Positions 23,849 to 38,217 are shown, counted from the stretch's first letter. The stretch: DNA of 64,000 nucleotides from Chrysomallon squamiferum (GCA_012295275.1 CM022665.1:22728502-22792501); one strand, 5' to 3'. The notes: generated by a model not told the origin, from the letters alone. A program made the numbers and translations.

Positions 23849-24130
23849 CTGATAATCCTTGAGTAAAAGTTCTATACTCTCTTGATTTCCATATTTCACT
23901 GTCCATTCATGAAGTTTCATCTCAGACACAATAAGAAAGGCAATAAGTCGATACTTCATCTCTTGAAATTCAAGTTGTCTCTGTCTTTCTGGTGCAAGTT
24001 TGCTGACTTTTTCAATTCGTTTTGAGAGCATATCCAAATGAGGTGGATGTAGTACCTCTCCTTCATAACGACCTGCTCTTTTTACTTGAAGGAAGAATTG
24101 TCGATTTGATTCAAGATCTTTAAAGAACTC
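23849..24130 (-). CDS. SYNE1-like: Nesprin coding exon 11: spectrin-repeat rod
   Basis: Residues 468-561. EFFKDLESNRQFFLQVKRAG, then a loop with HPPHLDMLSKRI, and MKLHEWTVKYGNQESIELLL. The donor is GTTTGT, weaker than consensus, but the frame into exon 12 is intact. Confidence 0.9.
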
Positions 24131-24434
24131 CTGAATAATTAAAAAAACAAAAACAAAACTATCTAGTTATAATCTGCACACATAGTTAAGAGCTAATTGA
24201 ATGCTCTTTTAAGATATTACTTATGCAGTTAAGAAAATAAACCAATAATCAACACCCTGTCTCCTAAGTAATAAAAATAAATTCTTAAATTTTTCTTGAA
24301 TATTAGATATACAATGAACAATTCCACCAGTGGTTGTTTTTTTTCTTTTTTTTTTTTTTAAATATATGAATTTAATATAATTTTCGGTTTACAATGGATA
24401 AATACAAAACTAAGATGGAACATCAATTATTTAC

Positions 24435-24746
24435 TTTATGTCTCTGAACAAAGGCCTCTAACTGATTTGCCATTTCCTCTGGGTTTTCTAATGGTTCAAC
24501 ATTTTCTTCCAGCATTCGTTCAGCTCTGTAGAGCCATTCCCCAAACTGACCAAGCCGGCCTGGAAGACTTTGGTCAAGTTTGAGGAGCCACAGCTGAGTT
24601 CTACTAACTGTATTCATCCACAGATCATTGAGTTTCTCCCAGTCTGACATCTTCAGTTTTATTGCTTTTCCTGACTTCACTTTATCACCTATTTTCAGGT
24701 AGATTGGTTCTCGTCTGTCCAGTTCAGTTTGGAAGCCAAGATATTC
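24435..24746 (-). CDS. SYNE1-like: Nesprin coding exon 10: spectrin-repeat rod
   Basis: Residues 364-467. Contains MSDWEKLNDLWMNTVSRTQL and GQFGEWLYRAERMLEENVE, helical segments with spectrin-repeat Trp residues, ending QRHK at GTAAAT. Length 104 codons, about one repeat. Confidence 0.93.
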
Positions 24747-25125
24747 CTTAAGTTAGAAAACATAAAAAATTATAAATAAATTTTGTCTTTAAAAATTAAT
24801 AAATTCTAATAATTAAATTTTGATAAAATTCTCTAGCAGTCATTTGTAAAATGAGCCTTGCATTAATATCGCTTTAAGATTCTTTGAATTACTTCTTCCA
24901 AACAATGTATGTTTTTAAAATGTAACAAGTGGGTTATTTTTTATATCTATGGAACAAACACAAATAAAACAATATTCATGTTCACAGAGATGATGTATTA
25001 TTTTTTTTTTTTTTATTATTTCTTTGTTAAGAATCTAAAATCTGAAATCAGCTTGTTTGAAAAAAAAAAAATTGGTATAAATATTTATGAATTAATCTTT
25101 GATAGTGAAGTTCTTGCCAACTTAC

Positions 25126-25272
25126 TAGAAATTCAGCCTGTCTATCTTGTACTGGTTCTTGTGATGTTTGTAGAATTTCATCTGCATCTGTACTTAGCCA
25201 GTTCATCAGTGTAGTGAATGCTTGCATCTCCTTTTCTGCAGTGTCCAAGTTGGTACTGGGTACTCCTCGGTA
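25126..25272 (-). CDS. SYNE1-like: Nesprin coding exon 9: first helix after CH2
   Basis: Residues 315-363, YRGVPSTNLDTAEKEMQAFT, then LMNWLSTDADEILQ with a spectrin-type Trp. It starts the rod directly after the actin-binding module. Phase 0 at both ends. Confidence 0.92.
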
Positions 25273-25592
25273 CTATAAAAATATTAAATCAGGCATTAAA
25301 TTGAAATTTATTTATCATTTTAGTTGAATTTCTGTCTGTTAATTTTCAAAAGACAAAAAATGTATTGAGCCTAAAGGTTTGACCATACTGAAATGTTCTT
25401 TACTTTCTCAGTTTATGTTTTATCATTATTTTAAAATTTACTAGTATCTTATTAAAAAGATATATATATTGGCACTTAATGTTTCTATTTTCTAGAATAA
25501 TAATTAGACTTTTTTTTTTTCAAGTGTTATGTTTGTCTTATGACTGATCTATATTAATGTTATAATTATTTCTGGTAACTGTTTTGTCTTAC

Positions 25593-25681
25593 ATTTGGAT
25601 CTCCTGCATCAGGGTATGCCTTAAGGAACTGAGCAACATATGTCATGATAGATTTGTCATCAGGCTTTTCAACATCAACAT
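25593..25681 (-). CDS. SYNE1-like: Nesprin coding exon 8: end of CH2
   Basis: Residues 285-314, DVDVEKPDDKSIMTYVAQFL then KAYPDAGDPN. Near-identical to the LLDPEDVDVDKPDEKSIMTYVAQFL end of human nesprin-1 CH2 as I recall it. Confidence 0.97.
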
Positions 25682-25968
25682 CTGGTAAATACAAATTAAC
25701 TACTGATTACACTGTTGTATATAAAAATATATGTATATATATTTATGTGTGTTTTCTTTTTTATTTGTTTGTTTCACATATTTACATACAAATATCAGAT
25801 CAAAGTATTAGTATATTCAAAGATATGCACACTGAAATCTGTTAACAAATTGTTTTTGATATCTTCACTGATTTTGTTCCGATAATTTAGGTTTCTGCAT
25901 TAGGTTGTTTTTACTTTGTTTTTTTAAATTATGTTTTCATATTTCTAACACAATGCTAAACTTCGTAC

Positions 25969-26165
25969 CCTCTGGATCAAGTAGTCTGGCAATTCCCAGA
26001 TGATCCTCAGCAGTGGAGAATGCATGCTCAAGGTTGACTTTAGCAGTCTGTTTGCGAATGACATCCATGTCAACAAGATCAGGACGTATGTTGTGAATCA
26101 TTGCATTGAAGGCTAAACCATCTCGCCAACTCTTTGCAAAATCTTTCACTTGAATATTATATTTT
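25969..26165 (-). CDS. SYNE1-like: Nesprin coding exon 7: CH2 core
   Basis: Residues 219-285. KYNIQVKDFAKSWRDGLAFN, then AMIHNIRPDLVDMD and LGIARLLDPE, all hallmarks of nesprin CH2. Acceptor TTAATTGCAG; donor GTACGA in phase 1, joining G|AT to make Asp. Confidence 0.97.
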
Positions 26166-26455
26166 CTGCAATTAATTTATTAGAAATAAAAATAATTGTG
26201 ATTTTATTTTATTACACAAGTATGGTTAAATCACCTCCTTTATGATATTCTTATCAATATTTATCAAAAACGTAATGGCAGATACAAAAACAAATTAATA
26301 AGATAGTCAAATACACTGTTAACAGTTTGCTGTTAGATGATATAGTTTTTTAAGGAGTGAAAAAGTTTAAGAATGAAAATGCAGGATACAAAATAAAAAA
26401 TAAATAAATAAATAGATAAATAAACCAACAAACATTCATTTTTTTTCTTCCTATT

Positions 26456-26460
<5 letters not shown>

Positions 26461-26489
<29 letters not shown>
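26461..26489. repeat. (AT)n microsatellite
   Basis: Perfect alternating AT in the intron between coding exons 6 and 7's upstream neighbourhood, right of the CH2 exon. Confidence 0.9.
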
Positions 26490-26492
<3 letters not shown>

Positions 26493-26645
26493 AATTAGTG
26501 TGGTTAAAGGTACATCAGTAATATCATTTTATAACCATTTATGAATAATACATGACATGAATTACAAGTTCAACAATATTACTCACTGTTGGAAAAAAGA
26601 TACTTAAAATAATAATTTATAGTTTTTCCTTTTCAGTGATCTTAC

Positions 26646-26770
26646 TTGGCAAGGACGTTGCCTGCCCAGGCTAACAAACTTTGTTTGGGTAGGGCTTGTT
26701 TCTTCTTGCTGGATGGCCCTTCTCCATCCATGTCTGGCACATTTGGAACATTAGAGATTGTCTCTTCAAT
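26646..26770 (-). CDS. SYNE1-like: Nesprin coding exon 6: CH1-CH2 linker and CH2 start
   Basis: Residues 178-219. IEETISNVPNVPDMDGEG, a polar GPSSKKKQALPK linker, then QSLLAWAGNVLAK opening CH2. Donor GTAAGA splits a Lys codon (phase 2). Confidence 0.93.
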
Positions 26771-27597
26771 CTAGAAGAAATGAAACAAAATCTTACTAAC
26801 AGTAACAGAACATTTTTTTCTTTTCTTTTTGGTTTGTAGTTGGGTTTTTTTGTGCTAGAATTTTATTATCTGGAGCATATTATATGAAATATGTCTCCTG
26901 AAAATAATTAATAATATTTTAGATGTTATAAAATATGAATAAAACAAGTAAAACTAGAACAGATCCACAATAAACATGATTAGTAACAAAAAGAAAATCA
27001 TTTCACATGTCTTTTTTTTATTTTGGATGGATTACTGTTTTTCATAGACACAAATAAGATTAATAAATAAATATTTGGATACTGTTCTAATTCTTTTTTT
27101 AAAATTATTTTCACCATAATTATATAAATATAGGACAAGAAACAACAACAAGCAGCTTGGATTTCATGCTCTTTAAAAGCTTGTACAATGAAACTAAATT
27201 CAGACTTGCAATTAGGGACTGTGACATGAAGCTCACATCAAATTTAGTCAAAGAAAATCACTTTATTATTTTGAATCAAGACACTCTTTTAGTATATATT
27301 CAATAGATGTTGTTATCATGAAATTAACTGGTTTATTATTTGTATTTATTTATTATTTTTATTACTATTATTATTTTTAAAAATATGAATATAATTTGTC
27401 AGTAACTAAAAACAATATTTTAAATTTCTGTAACCAAAATATTCTCTCTGTTCAAAACTGCATAAAAATAACTAATGAATCCTAAATGTTAAGGTTAATA
27501 TTGATAATAGGAACATTTCAACTTCAGGGAGTTTTTTATGGGGTTTTTTGTTTGTTTGTTTGTGTTGTTTTTGTTGTTTTGTTTTTTTTGGATGTGG

Positions 27598-27628
<31 letters not shown>

Positions 27629-30423
27629 ATTTTAAATTTAAATGTTGGTTGATAAAATGACTCTAATTCTAAAAAATAAACAAAATTATTTATAATCATT
27701 ACACCATGTTTGATTTCTGTTACAGTTATGTCCAATATTTTATAACTTATAAAATATTTAACATGCTCCAATGCAATTATATAATTACATAATGCTTTAC
27801 CTATAATAAGCACACACACACTATACAAAAAAACATTAATTACATATTAACAATAAACTTCCTTAGTAATATGTAATGTTCTAATAAAGATAAACATGCA
27901 ATATTATTTAGACTATTCCAACCAGAGGCTAATATTTTTTTATGTATCATGATTATAATACCTCTGCAGACTATGCTTTTTCTTGTTGTTTAAGATTTTT
28001 TTAAATGTATCTCTTCTAGAGTTGATTCAGGTAATTTCTCACATTAATAAATTTTGTTAGCAAATAAAATAAATTAAAAGTAATAAAAACAATAATACAA
28101 TGAAACCTGTCAAAACTAAAATATCAAAGATTTGAATATTGAGTGGGTATGTCTGGGTGTGTCTAGGTTTGCATTTTGGTTTCTATATCATAACTGTAAT
28201 GGAGTTATCTCCCTTACCAGAATACAAACATTGTTAAACAGAATATACCAAAAGAGGAATCTGAACTAGATTCATGTTATTAAAAACATTATTGTTTCCA
28301 CATATTTCTCTAGCCAAAACATTGTTGTTGTTTTGGTTTTATTAGAATAAATAAATAAATTAAAAAGTTTAAAAACATTATTAGTCATTATTTATTTTTT
28401 TAAATAAAAGTATTTTAAAATAAAAACTAAAACAGATCGAGACACAGAATTGAAAAAAGTTAGTGTTTGCAATGTCATTTCATCATCAACATATCTGGTG
28501 TGAGTTTTACTTTTAAGGTCAGTGACAGTTTATGATTTACTGTATTATGTATTTTTGTTGAAATGTGTGAAAAATAACTGAGGTTTTTAAAATTATTATT
28601 AAAGGCTATTAAGGTAAATAAACGAAGGTGAATTTGGTTATATTTATAGAAAATTTAACTTAGGACCCTAGAAATATTTATTTTTATACAAATCATATAA
28701 TTGAAAATAATACCTATAATATCTACTATGTACTTAAAGTTTGATTAAATTCTGATAAAATATAAAATAAACAGATATGACGTACCAAATTACCTGTAGA
28801 AAATGAAATACTGTCCCAAACTCTACAAATGATATCTGATTCATCAAGTGAAAGTTTTATGCTAATTTACGAAGTATAAAGAATTAACCTGAATCAACTC
28901 TATTATGACAGGGAAGCAAATAAAAACATATACCCATATTGATTAAAATATGTATGCACAATATGCAGCATTATCTCTTTCTGATATTTTCACAGTCCAC
29001 TAAAGACAAATGCATACCAATTATTTCAAATCAGTGTAAACAACAACAGACTGAAGATTTATTATTCAGGCAACTGTTAACCTTCAGACTGGATCAATCC
29101 TATTACATAATGACAATTAATGGCCTAAGTGAAAAATAAATATTAACATTTTTCTCTTAAATAAGCTTTCTGGTCTTAGAACAAAAGCAGATGATAGAAA
29201 TTTTACTGAAATGAAAAATCTAAAAAGTTGACAAATGCATGAATAATTGAAAAATTAACAAATTAAGTAATATTAAATGCATATTCATTTTCTTTTATTA
29301 CAGTATTTTGGGTGCATAAAAATATGGTTCTTAAAGTTATAAAATGGTATGTTACAAATTCTTTTAAATTTGTTTTTTTATTATTAAATTGCCATTATAT
29401 TGCCATTATTTCACAAAGTCTGTACCACATGCCACTAAGGACAACTCACCTCACTATGGTCAAACATATGCTGTACCTATAATCACATAGTGCAATTATT
29501 CTAAAACATTCTTTAATTTCAAAGTAGGATATCCTTACATATATAAGTTGTAATCAATGGGTTCAATTGTTTTTATTATCACTACATTAATTAATACAAA
29601 TACATCCTTTTTTGCAGAAGAAAAAAAAAAACCCAAAACAAAACATTGTTAGTTTTGGTTGTTTATAGGTTACATAAGAATTAGCACATAGTGGCTGTTA
29701 GTATATACACACATACTGAATTCTCTGCATAAATGAATATAATTATGATTAAGTGATCTGCAGCAAAATATAAAACAGCTGAAGTTTATTTTGGTGCTGG
29801 AGTGTCTTTAAATATTCATTTATTTATTCATTCATTCAAAATATATGAATAGGTAAAGTACAGAAGAAATATAGTGATCTGTTTAATTTAATTTTATATA
29901 TAAACAAAACAGCTTTTACATGATTCAGTGGATTTCTAAGTTTTTGCAAACAAATCCTATTCTTCCTTTCTCATAAATGGATTGTGTTTATATGCAAGAA
30001 TTATTTCAGCTCTATGTGTACTAGACTTTTAAATAGTACAATTTTTATACTTGCTGCACATTTTCTTAGCTGAAATATGTTATTATTCAAAGCACAACAT
30101 ATGCAGAGACTGTTTGTTTAGCTATAATAACTCTAGACATTCCAAACTAAATGTATGCAAAAAAAATACACCAATAATTTTAATACAGCATATTAATCTT
30201 TTACAGAAGCAATTTCTAGATTTTTTTGAATAAATATTAAATCATCAGTTACAGATAATACTTTAAAAAATAAAGATCTTTCTTTTTCTTTTTTTAAATT
30301 TAAATGTCTTTCTAAAATACTTAAAATAGTTTTAAAAAACCACAGCAAATAAAAAACAAACAAAAAAAATCGGTTAAACTCAAGCAACATTATAGACCAA
30401 AATAACAGAACCATTCAACTTAC
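26771..30423 (-). other. Intron between CH1 and linker, 3.7 kb
   Basis: AT-rich with a (TTTA)n tract at 27600-27633 and short A/T runs. No exon or RNA gene is visible. Confidence 0.75.
27600..27633. repeat. (TTTA)n microsatellite
   Basis: About eight perfect tetranucleotide copies in the CH1-CH2 intron. Confidence 0.9.
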
Positions 30424-30516
30424 TTGGAAGTAAAGAATAATAGTCCAGATGAGGCCAAGAACAATAGATGGTTTGCCATCACAGATATCTGCAGCATTGA
30501 TATTCACCATTTTAAT
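30424..30516 (-). CDS. SYNE1-like: Nesprin coding exon 5: end of CH1
   Basis: Residues 147-177. [20 protein letters not shown] followed by [11 protein letters not shown], the conserved closing helices of nesprin CH1. Donor GTAAGT, phase 0. Confidence 0.97.
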
Positions 30517-30690
30517 CTGCAAGAAATAATTATATATATATACAAGTCACCAGTATAAGTCACAAATCTGTTCATTCTCACATCCATAAGACATCCTATA
30601 TATGCACACAACACACAAACACCCAACATATATAAACTGTTAATAAACAAATGTCTTAAAATAATAATTTTAAAGAATTTATATGCATAC

Positions 30691-30774
30691 CTTTTTCTTT
30701 TCCAAAAACCCCAAAGCTGTTGACATGTTACTGAGATGGTGTGGTCGTTGGAGCTTTGAACCTTTTTCCATGGG
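30691..30774 (-). CDS. SYNE1-like: Nesprin coding exon 4: CH1
   Basis: Residues 119-146, PMEKGSKLQRPHHLSNMSTA then LGFLEKKK. It corresponds to the segment of human nesprin-1 after LSGQKLP. Acceptor ATTTTCAG, donor GTATGC, phase 0. Confidence 0.95.
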
Positions 30775-33700
30775 CTGAAAATAAATAAGAATTAAGAAAT
30801 TGTGATTATAATAAAAACACCTATAATTACAGTAATATATATTCTGTAAAAAAAAATATTTATTATTATTGTAGAATATTACTCATTGTATAGTTGATAT
30901 TATAGTGTTACAGAAATATTTTGCAACAAATAAATGCTGCCATTTGTAAATTATAATTAAGATCAAATAATTCTCGATATGCTGTTCTGAATAAATAAGA
31001 AATATGCTTATTATGCAGCCCACTAAACTGAACTGAATTTGCTCATATAAGCAAAAAATATTTGATTGATTGGTGAAATATTTCATATGATTATTTTCTG
31101 CAGTTTAGAACAGGTATTAATCAGTTATTTGTCCGCTTTCCTTTAACTATTTATAAAAACCTACTGTCTATTTGTGAAGCCTATTATGTTGTGATATAAA
31201 TTTTATTAATCCCTTTAAGTAGTATAAGCTAATGGACTTAGCCAGGTATATTAATGAATAATAATAATAAAACATGCAAATGTTTAGACATGTTTTTCAT
31301 TTTGTGTGTTTGTGTATATCACAACTGATTCATATAAATGGTTCATCAAATTTTTGAAATTTTAAGTTGGTCTACACTGAAATATAAACAACATTTAATA
31401 TCAAAACTATCAGAATCTATGAGACATGGACCCACTTTACCTTAACAACTATCGAAGTAACTTTGTGAAATACAATCACATTACAAATACAGATGATTTT
31501 ATCACTTCAATTAATGTATTCAATTTACTTAATATCAGAGTACCTGCTTTTTTTTCAAACTGTCATGTTTAAATTAATAGAGGTGTAAATAGAGGTGTTA
31601 AAAAAAATCAAAATGAATATCAAACACACTTTCTGAGCATGACCTTTTTTTTTTTAAAATAAATAAAATAAAAAAAGTTGTGTAAAACATCTTATAAACT
31701 GGGCAGTTAAACTTTGTTCTCAACACGTACATATTTGCACAATAACAGATCAATGAAACATTAGTGCTAAGATTATTGAAAAAGTATTATTACAATCAGT
31801 TTCATCTGTTGTTATTTAATAATAAAATTGTTATTTCATTAAAAAGATGGGAGCAGAATTAAATATAGGAACATATAATTTTATTCAGGAAACAGTAAGT
31901 TCTCTAACATGGCATATTATGATGATAACACACACACACACACTCACAGAAAATAATAAAAAAGATATATAACTAAAATATTAACATGATTTTATTGGGA
32001 GCTTGTGTTCAGTGTACTCATTTCAAAAGTATATGGTAATTATTATATGATATATTACATGGATTACAGGATTATAAGGTAAAACCAATATCAATGAATC
32101 AATAAGGTTAAGTCAGGTGTTGTGTCCAAAGGTCATGTTCTTGCATGTTATTAAATCTGAACAACAACTAAGTAACTACCCTGACTCTGAAGTAGCCACT
32201 CTTTGCACAATAACAGATCAATGAATCAATTAATTGCATTCTGATTAATCTTTGATACTTTATCAATATAAATCTTATTAGTATCAATATTTACTATGAA
32301 TGTAACAGGTATGCTGAAGCAGAATACATCTGTCACTAAACTCATTAGAATATACCTGTGCCTACATACAGATGTATGGTTATGTAGATATACAGACAAA
32401 CTGCATACATATATGTGTGTGTGTATTTGTGTGTGTGTGCATGTGTGTGTGTTTGTGTATACATGGATGTAGACCTCTATACATTCCTCCTGAAAGTAAT
32501 ACGTAATTCTACATCAGAAATTAACTTTTAGTTTTTGAAGTAAATTGGAAATAAATGTGTTAAAAACAACAAATGAAAACCATTTTGTGATAAACTGTTT
32601 TTATCTTTCATAATCATGAACAGAACAGAATAAAAAACAAACAACTGAAACATAAATGACAAGGTCAATCCATCTTAAGGGTCTTATTTTATATTAAAAT
32701 ATGTGAAATTAATTGTTTGATAATCTTTTTTATTTTTATTTTTATTGTGTTAGTTTTTTATATATTTGTTTTGTTATTTCTTTACATTTAATTCAGTAGT
32801 TTGTGTATTTTCTCAAATCTATATTTATCCCAACTGTTTTATTAATACTTATAATGGAAATAAAACTAGACTTTTGTCATTTATTTATTTATAAATACAA
32901 ATTTTTAAATACTCTGTTTATAAGAAGGTTTTACTAGTTCCATTTAAATTAAAATGAATGACTCAGTCTCCAAGGTGACTGTGTCAAAAGTACACAAGTG
33001 TTCATGCAGATAAAACAAATATACATATCGAACTACCAAAATGTATTGAATATTTTGACATGTGGCTTAACCTGATAATTCATGGAAGGCCAAATTGCTT
33101 AGTGACACTATCAGATCCTACATACAGCTGTGGTCCACCTTATCTGAGTATTTATGTCCAAGTCATTAATACTCAGTTACCTATAGTGAGCTTGGCTTTA
33201 CCATTTTTTAATCTATTCAGATTTAAATCTATGTTTGCATACACACGTTTAATGTTTTGTTTGAAGATATGCTGAAGTTAAAGGAAAATACCACATGGTG
33301 ATAAAAAAAATAAAAAAACTCCCTAACAGTCCTTCCTAACAGGCTTCACATTATATATACATTTTTGACAATCACCATTGTTTTGGATACCTGCCAAATC
33401 TATGCACGTAATGACAATAAAATTTCAAAGTGTTCAATTCAAAGTGTTGCATTGTAACTGTTTTAACTATGTTAAATGTCAGAGACAATTCCTGAAATAT
33501 TTCAGAAATCTGTGTTATTTACTAAAATAAATAATGTTAATTCTAGATATTACTTGTACACGTCAGAAAAGAAATCATGTCCAGGCTTGTTGTTAAATAG
33601 GAGGGACATTTTTGCTTAATCATGAAATATCACAGGATTGATTCTTTACACTGCTCAGAAACAATTAACTCACTAAAAATTTTAATATGCTTTTTTCTTT

Positions 33701-35551
33701 TTATCTTTTTATCTTTTTAAAGTTTAGTTACCTTTTAGCTGTATTTGTTTACTTTTTTGTTTATATATACATACAAATTGCATCAAATTAAAAAAAATAC
33801 ACATAAACATCCATAAAAAATACCAAGCTCACACTATTTTGTACATATGATTAGAAAGATATGGAAAATTAAGAAGTAATATTAATTGCTTTCTCTAGTA
33901 ATTACAGATTGCAAACCAATAATCCCAACATACACCTGACTGGAGCCAATACTCTGTAACAATATTTTAACAGCAGGACAATATGACAAACTCCATTGTA
34001 TGGAATCAATCAATGACTTTCTACACAGTGCAAGCTTTGCTGCAGTTAATAAAAAAAAGTTGACATAACTTTTCAATTCATTACACAGATACATGTTCCA
34101 TGTCATTTTATTAAGACCACTCTAGGATAAAAATCTGCAGTACAACTTTTTATGTATTTATTTATTACTCTATTATTTATGTATTTATTTTCTTCTTTTC
34201 ATTCATTTTTCTTCTTTTCAAAATGGTTTACCCTGAATAATCTTGGAAAGTAAGATACAAAAGTAGTCTTACGAGATTCTTTTCCTGTATTTGAAATAGA
34301 TAATTGCAAATTTATTTTGTTTTTCTATCTGTTTACAATATATCAAATAGTATCATGAATTAAATTTTATGCACATATCTTTATAAAACTTTACTCAAAT
34401 AACTTTACTCAAAAAAACAAAGAGGTAAAAAATTATTTAATTTGTTACTTCTTATAATACTCCGAGATGGAACAAATACTCCATCATGGAACAGATATGT
34501 TAACACATCATGGAATATTTGTTCACATTGTTTTTATGGGTAATGCTATTCAGTATTCCTTTAGTTGAGAGCTGTCTGGGGTTTCTCATGATTGAACATA
34601 CATATATAAATGAGCAGTATGCTTTATGATGCAGTAATTCAATCAGATTTTACATGAAGCTTTGAACTATAGTATTATTGAGATACAATCATTTAATATA
34701 ACTTCAAAATCATAATTGTAAACAGTAACTTGGAACATCCTAATTCCAAATGGGGCACCCATACAATAAAAGAAAGTGTTTCATGGTCAAAAAAACCCTA
34801 AATTTATTATAAATGTTTAAATAATAAAAAAAAATCCCTATATATTTTGCAGACAATTAATTTGTTAAATGTTAAAAAATTAATTAACACAAATTATTAA
34901 TTTTATTTTTATCAGTATTATTTTCTGTTAAGTAGTAAGCAAATTGCAAAACCCCATGCTAAAACTGGGCTATAATATATAACACCACATTACCATAAAC
35001 ATGGTGCCCCATTTAGAACAAGATTTATTCTATGGAACATAAATACCTAATGCTGCTGATAAAAAGTAAAATGCTATGTCAGTATAAAGTTTTTTTTTTT
35101 TTTTAATAATAAAATCCATATTTTAATGAAGTATATAATGTACAATGCTTTTCATATTAATTTAATCTTGTTTTGCACAATTATACTGTCATTGATATAT
35201 GAGGATTTAAATAATTAAAAAAATGCTGTCACAATGCTAGTTGTAATGTTACCCTGTATCAGGCTGTTATTATATTAACTTTGATGTCTATTTTAAAATT
35301 TTATATATATATATATATAATTGTTGCTAAACTCTCAAAGAAATGGTTTATGTGCTTTCAATCAATTCTATATTGCACTTTAAAGTGCAGATTACAAATA
35401 TAGTGACATACTTAAACAAAATATATTTTTATATCTCTCCATTTAGTTATTTAATCTCATTCTATAGTAAATCAATTATTTTTATCACTATTATTAAAAT
35501 CCTCAAATATTACTCAGGGATTTAAGAATGAAATATTTCAAAGTGATTTAC
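30775..35551 (-). other. Intron within CH1, 4.8 kb
   Basis: AT-rich. It holds a (TG)n stretch at about 32409-32458, a CA run near 31927, and an identical 24-bp direct repeat at 31734-31757 and 32202-32225. I saw no supportable exon. Confidence 0.75.
32409..32458. repeat. (TG)n interrupted microsatellite
   Basis: GT/TG runs with interruptions in the CH1 intron. Confidence 0.85.
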
Positions 35552-35647
35552 CAATTTTTCGCCTGAAAGGACTTCAAGCAGGGACAAAAGGACAACTCCA
35601 TCTTTGATTTCTTCAAAAAGATTCTCAACTTTTATTGGTGGCCTCCT
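35552..35647 (-). CDS. SYNE1-like: Nesprin coding exon 3: CH1 middle
   Basis: Residues 87-118, RRPPIKVENLFEEIKDG followed by VVLLSLLEVLSGEKL. This is the DLFEDMKDG...LLEVLSG block of nesprin CH1 and part of the actin-binding surface. Phase 0 at both ends. Confidence 0.96.
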
Positions 35648-38217
35648 CTGTGGTAAAAAAGTTAAAAAAATAAAAAATAAAATAAAATTCATATAATGTA
35701 CATTAAGATAAGTCAGTATCAGTATAATGGCTTTCTCTGCAGTTAAAAACAACAAAGTAATAAAAAAAAAATAAAAAAAAAATAAAAAGTGCATACATAC
35801 AGCACACATTAATATACTTAAAAAAAGATATTCAACATAAATTTTTTTGTTTAATTGTTTCCATGTAAATTCTTTTTTGATGCCAAATATTAAAAATGTA
35901 TTTACATAATTAATTCTTAAAACATTTAAAGTTAATTAAAAAATAATTCAACTGACCAGGATTTATTAGCAAGTAAATGAATCCTGACAGCTATTAATAA
36001 AAACCTTCATATCAAACAAGGTACGCTGATATCAGAATTACACAAGATTCCATCCTATAGTACATTTATAAATAATATGAAACATTAACTAAAATCTGAA
36101 ATTATGTTTATTTAAATATTTGCTATATTACAAAATGAACATTCACAGAAGCATATTTAACCATTAAAATAAATATTTTATCTTGACACTATACAAAAGA
36201 AATTAGTATTTTTAAACATTGAATTAATATTTTAAGAGATTACATATATAATACCTGATAACAACTAATATTTAATTACATTCAGCTACTGTTAAACAAA
36301 TATTTAATCATTATTTTGTCAAGAAGCTAGTAATAAAAAGGAAATGAAAAAGAAGATGCTAAGCAGTGTCATAATCAAACAGAAAAATGTCATGAGTCAT
36401 ACAGAAATAAATAATTAATTAACTGTTTACAACATATTGATTAAATCTGCCACTGGGATATTAAATGGTTTTACCCAAAGACTCTTTGTTGTATGAGGCA
36501 GAAAAAGGACATTTTTATTTAAGTGTAGATTCAACACATTTTTAATCACACCTGTCTAAGATATAACATAATTATGACAAGATTAAATGATAATCTATTC
36601 TTTTCTGATTAACTTTAACATATCTTATGTACCACAAATAATTAAATTTATATATTCAATAACTTTATTTATTTATCTATACATCTGCCAGTCAGTTTTT
36701 ATATATATATATATGTGTAATACATTACAAATATTATTATTTCATTACTGAAACTGGAGTTTTGGCTAATTAAACAAAATTCATTTCACATTTATTTTGC
36801 AGGTAAAAGGATTAACTAACTACATAGGCTGTTACACAATCTGCTACTGGCATGTCCTTGATATAATATCCTTAAGAAAAAATGTAGATGATATAACATA
36901 CTTAACAGTGGGTAAGTGTTTACATTAAGTCTTTTTCTGTTATGAAAAAATCAAAGTGTCTTACCATCCATGTGATAGATTAAATGTAAATAGTCTGAGA
37001 ATGCAGGACAGTTAATGTAAACAGTTTGGCAATATATATTTACCAGCTTGATATACACAAGACTTTAAAAAGGTTCATGAAATATGCTGCACTGAAATTT
37101 TTCACAATACCTGGGTAACACCCAGCAACAGTCAATTTATTTTTTTGACAGTATGCAATACATTGGCAGAAAAAGGTATGCATATAAAACCAACAGTAAC
37201 ACAGCCATAAATGATCAGCACTTTGATGTTGTTAAAAGGCGTAAATGTGAGTCAGTAGTGGATATGCAAACACTGTGTTAAAAGAAGGAAGGAACAGTTT
37301 AGTTACTGACATACTCAAAATATTTTTGATCTAGATTATAATCATACATCTGTTCAACAACTGCACAAGAAAAAGACTTGGGAATCTGCAATGAACTATT
37401 CTTTTTGCATTATATGCATCTTCCGATAGACAGGGAAACCATGTGCCACAGCCTTTGATAACCAGTTGAGAAAGAATTAACCCTTTAACTTTAAGAACCA
37501 AGAAGCCTGAATATGCAAACAAACATGGCATTCTACCAGCCATCTACCATTTATTTCCCAGTGTCTTTAAAAATGTCATAGAAATTGTTTTCCAGGTATT
37601 TGTTATTAGATAAATAATTATATATTCTATCAGAGATGAAAAATCAATTTAATGCACCTATTCATTCATTTAATCTCTTTATTAAATATAAATAGCAATA
37701 ACATCATGAAAATCAATACACTGACATATATGCTTAATGGCACTAAAGGTTGCAAATTACTTCTACATTAAACTATCTAAATAATTTGCATTAATAAATG
37801 CAGTATTAAAATTTCTCTGTTGTTTTTATAACAATTTTCACCTTTGAAACACTATCTTGATTTTATGTCACACAAACTGTGTTCTAAAATTCTAAGATAC
37901 AAGTAATGAAAAATCCTGCATGAGCTTATAAACTATGAACTTACACACATTTCTATAATTAGTTCTATTAAAATAAATTCTCTCTACTACACATTTTTTG
38001 ACTGATGAAAATATTTTACTGAGTTTATAACTGCTTGAACAGTATATTTAGTAAAATTTGCTAATACTAACAACAATGACAAATGCTCTACTTATATTTA
38101 TGAAAATGTTAAGACACTTTATAATATAAATACTATGGTCAGTTGATATATCAGCATATCATGTGAATGGATCAAAAAATAGTCTTTGTAGGTTTCTTTT
38201 ATCATGTATTTAGTTAC
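35648..38217 (-). other. Intron within CH1, 2.6 kb
   Basis: AT-rich sequence. A more complex stretch at 37380-37560 has a 70-codon minus-strand frame but no splice context or family signal. Otherwise there are only short simple repeats. Confidence 0.7.

Noticed and set aside
33060-33275. 71-codon plus-strand frame in the CH1 intron
   Set aside because: No splice signals, no conserved motif; consistent with chance.
37331-37560. 70-codon minus-strand frame starting MAGRMPCLFAYSG
   Set aside because: More complex than surrounding DNA and possibly an old repeat, but there is no splice context linking it to the CH1 exons and no recognised domain.
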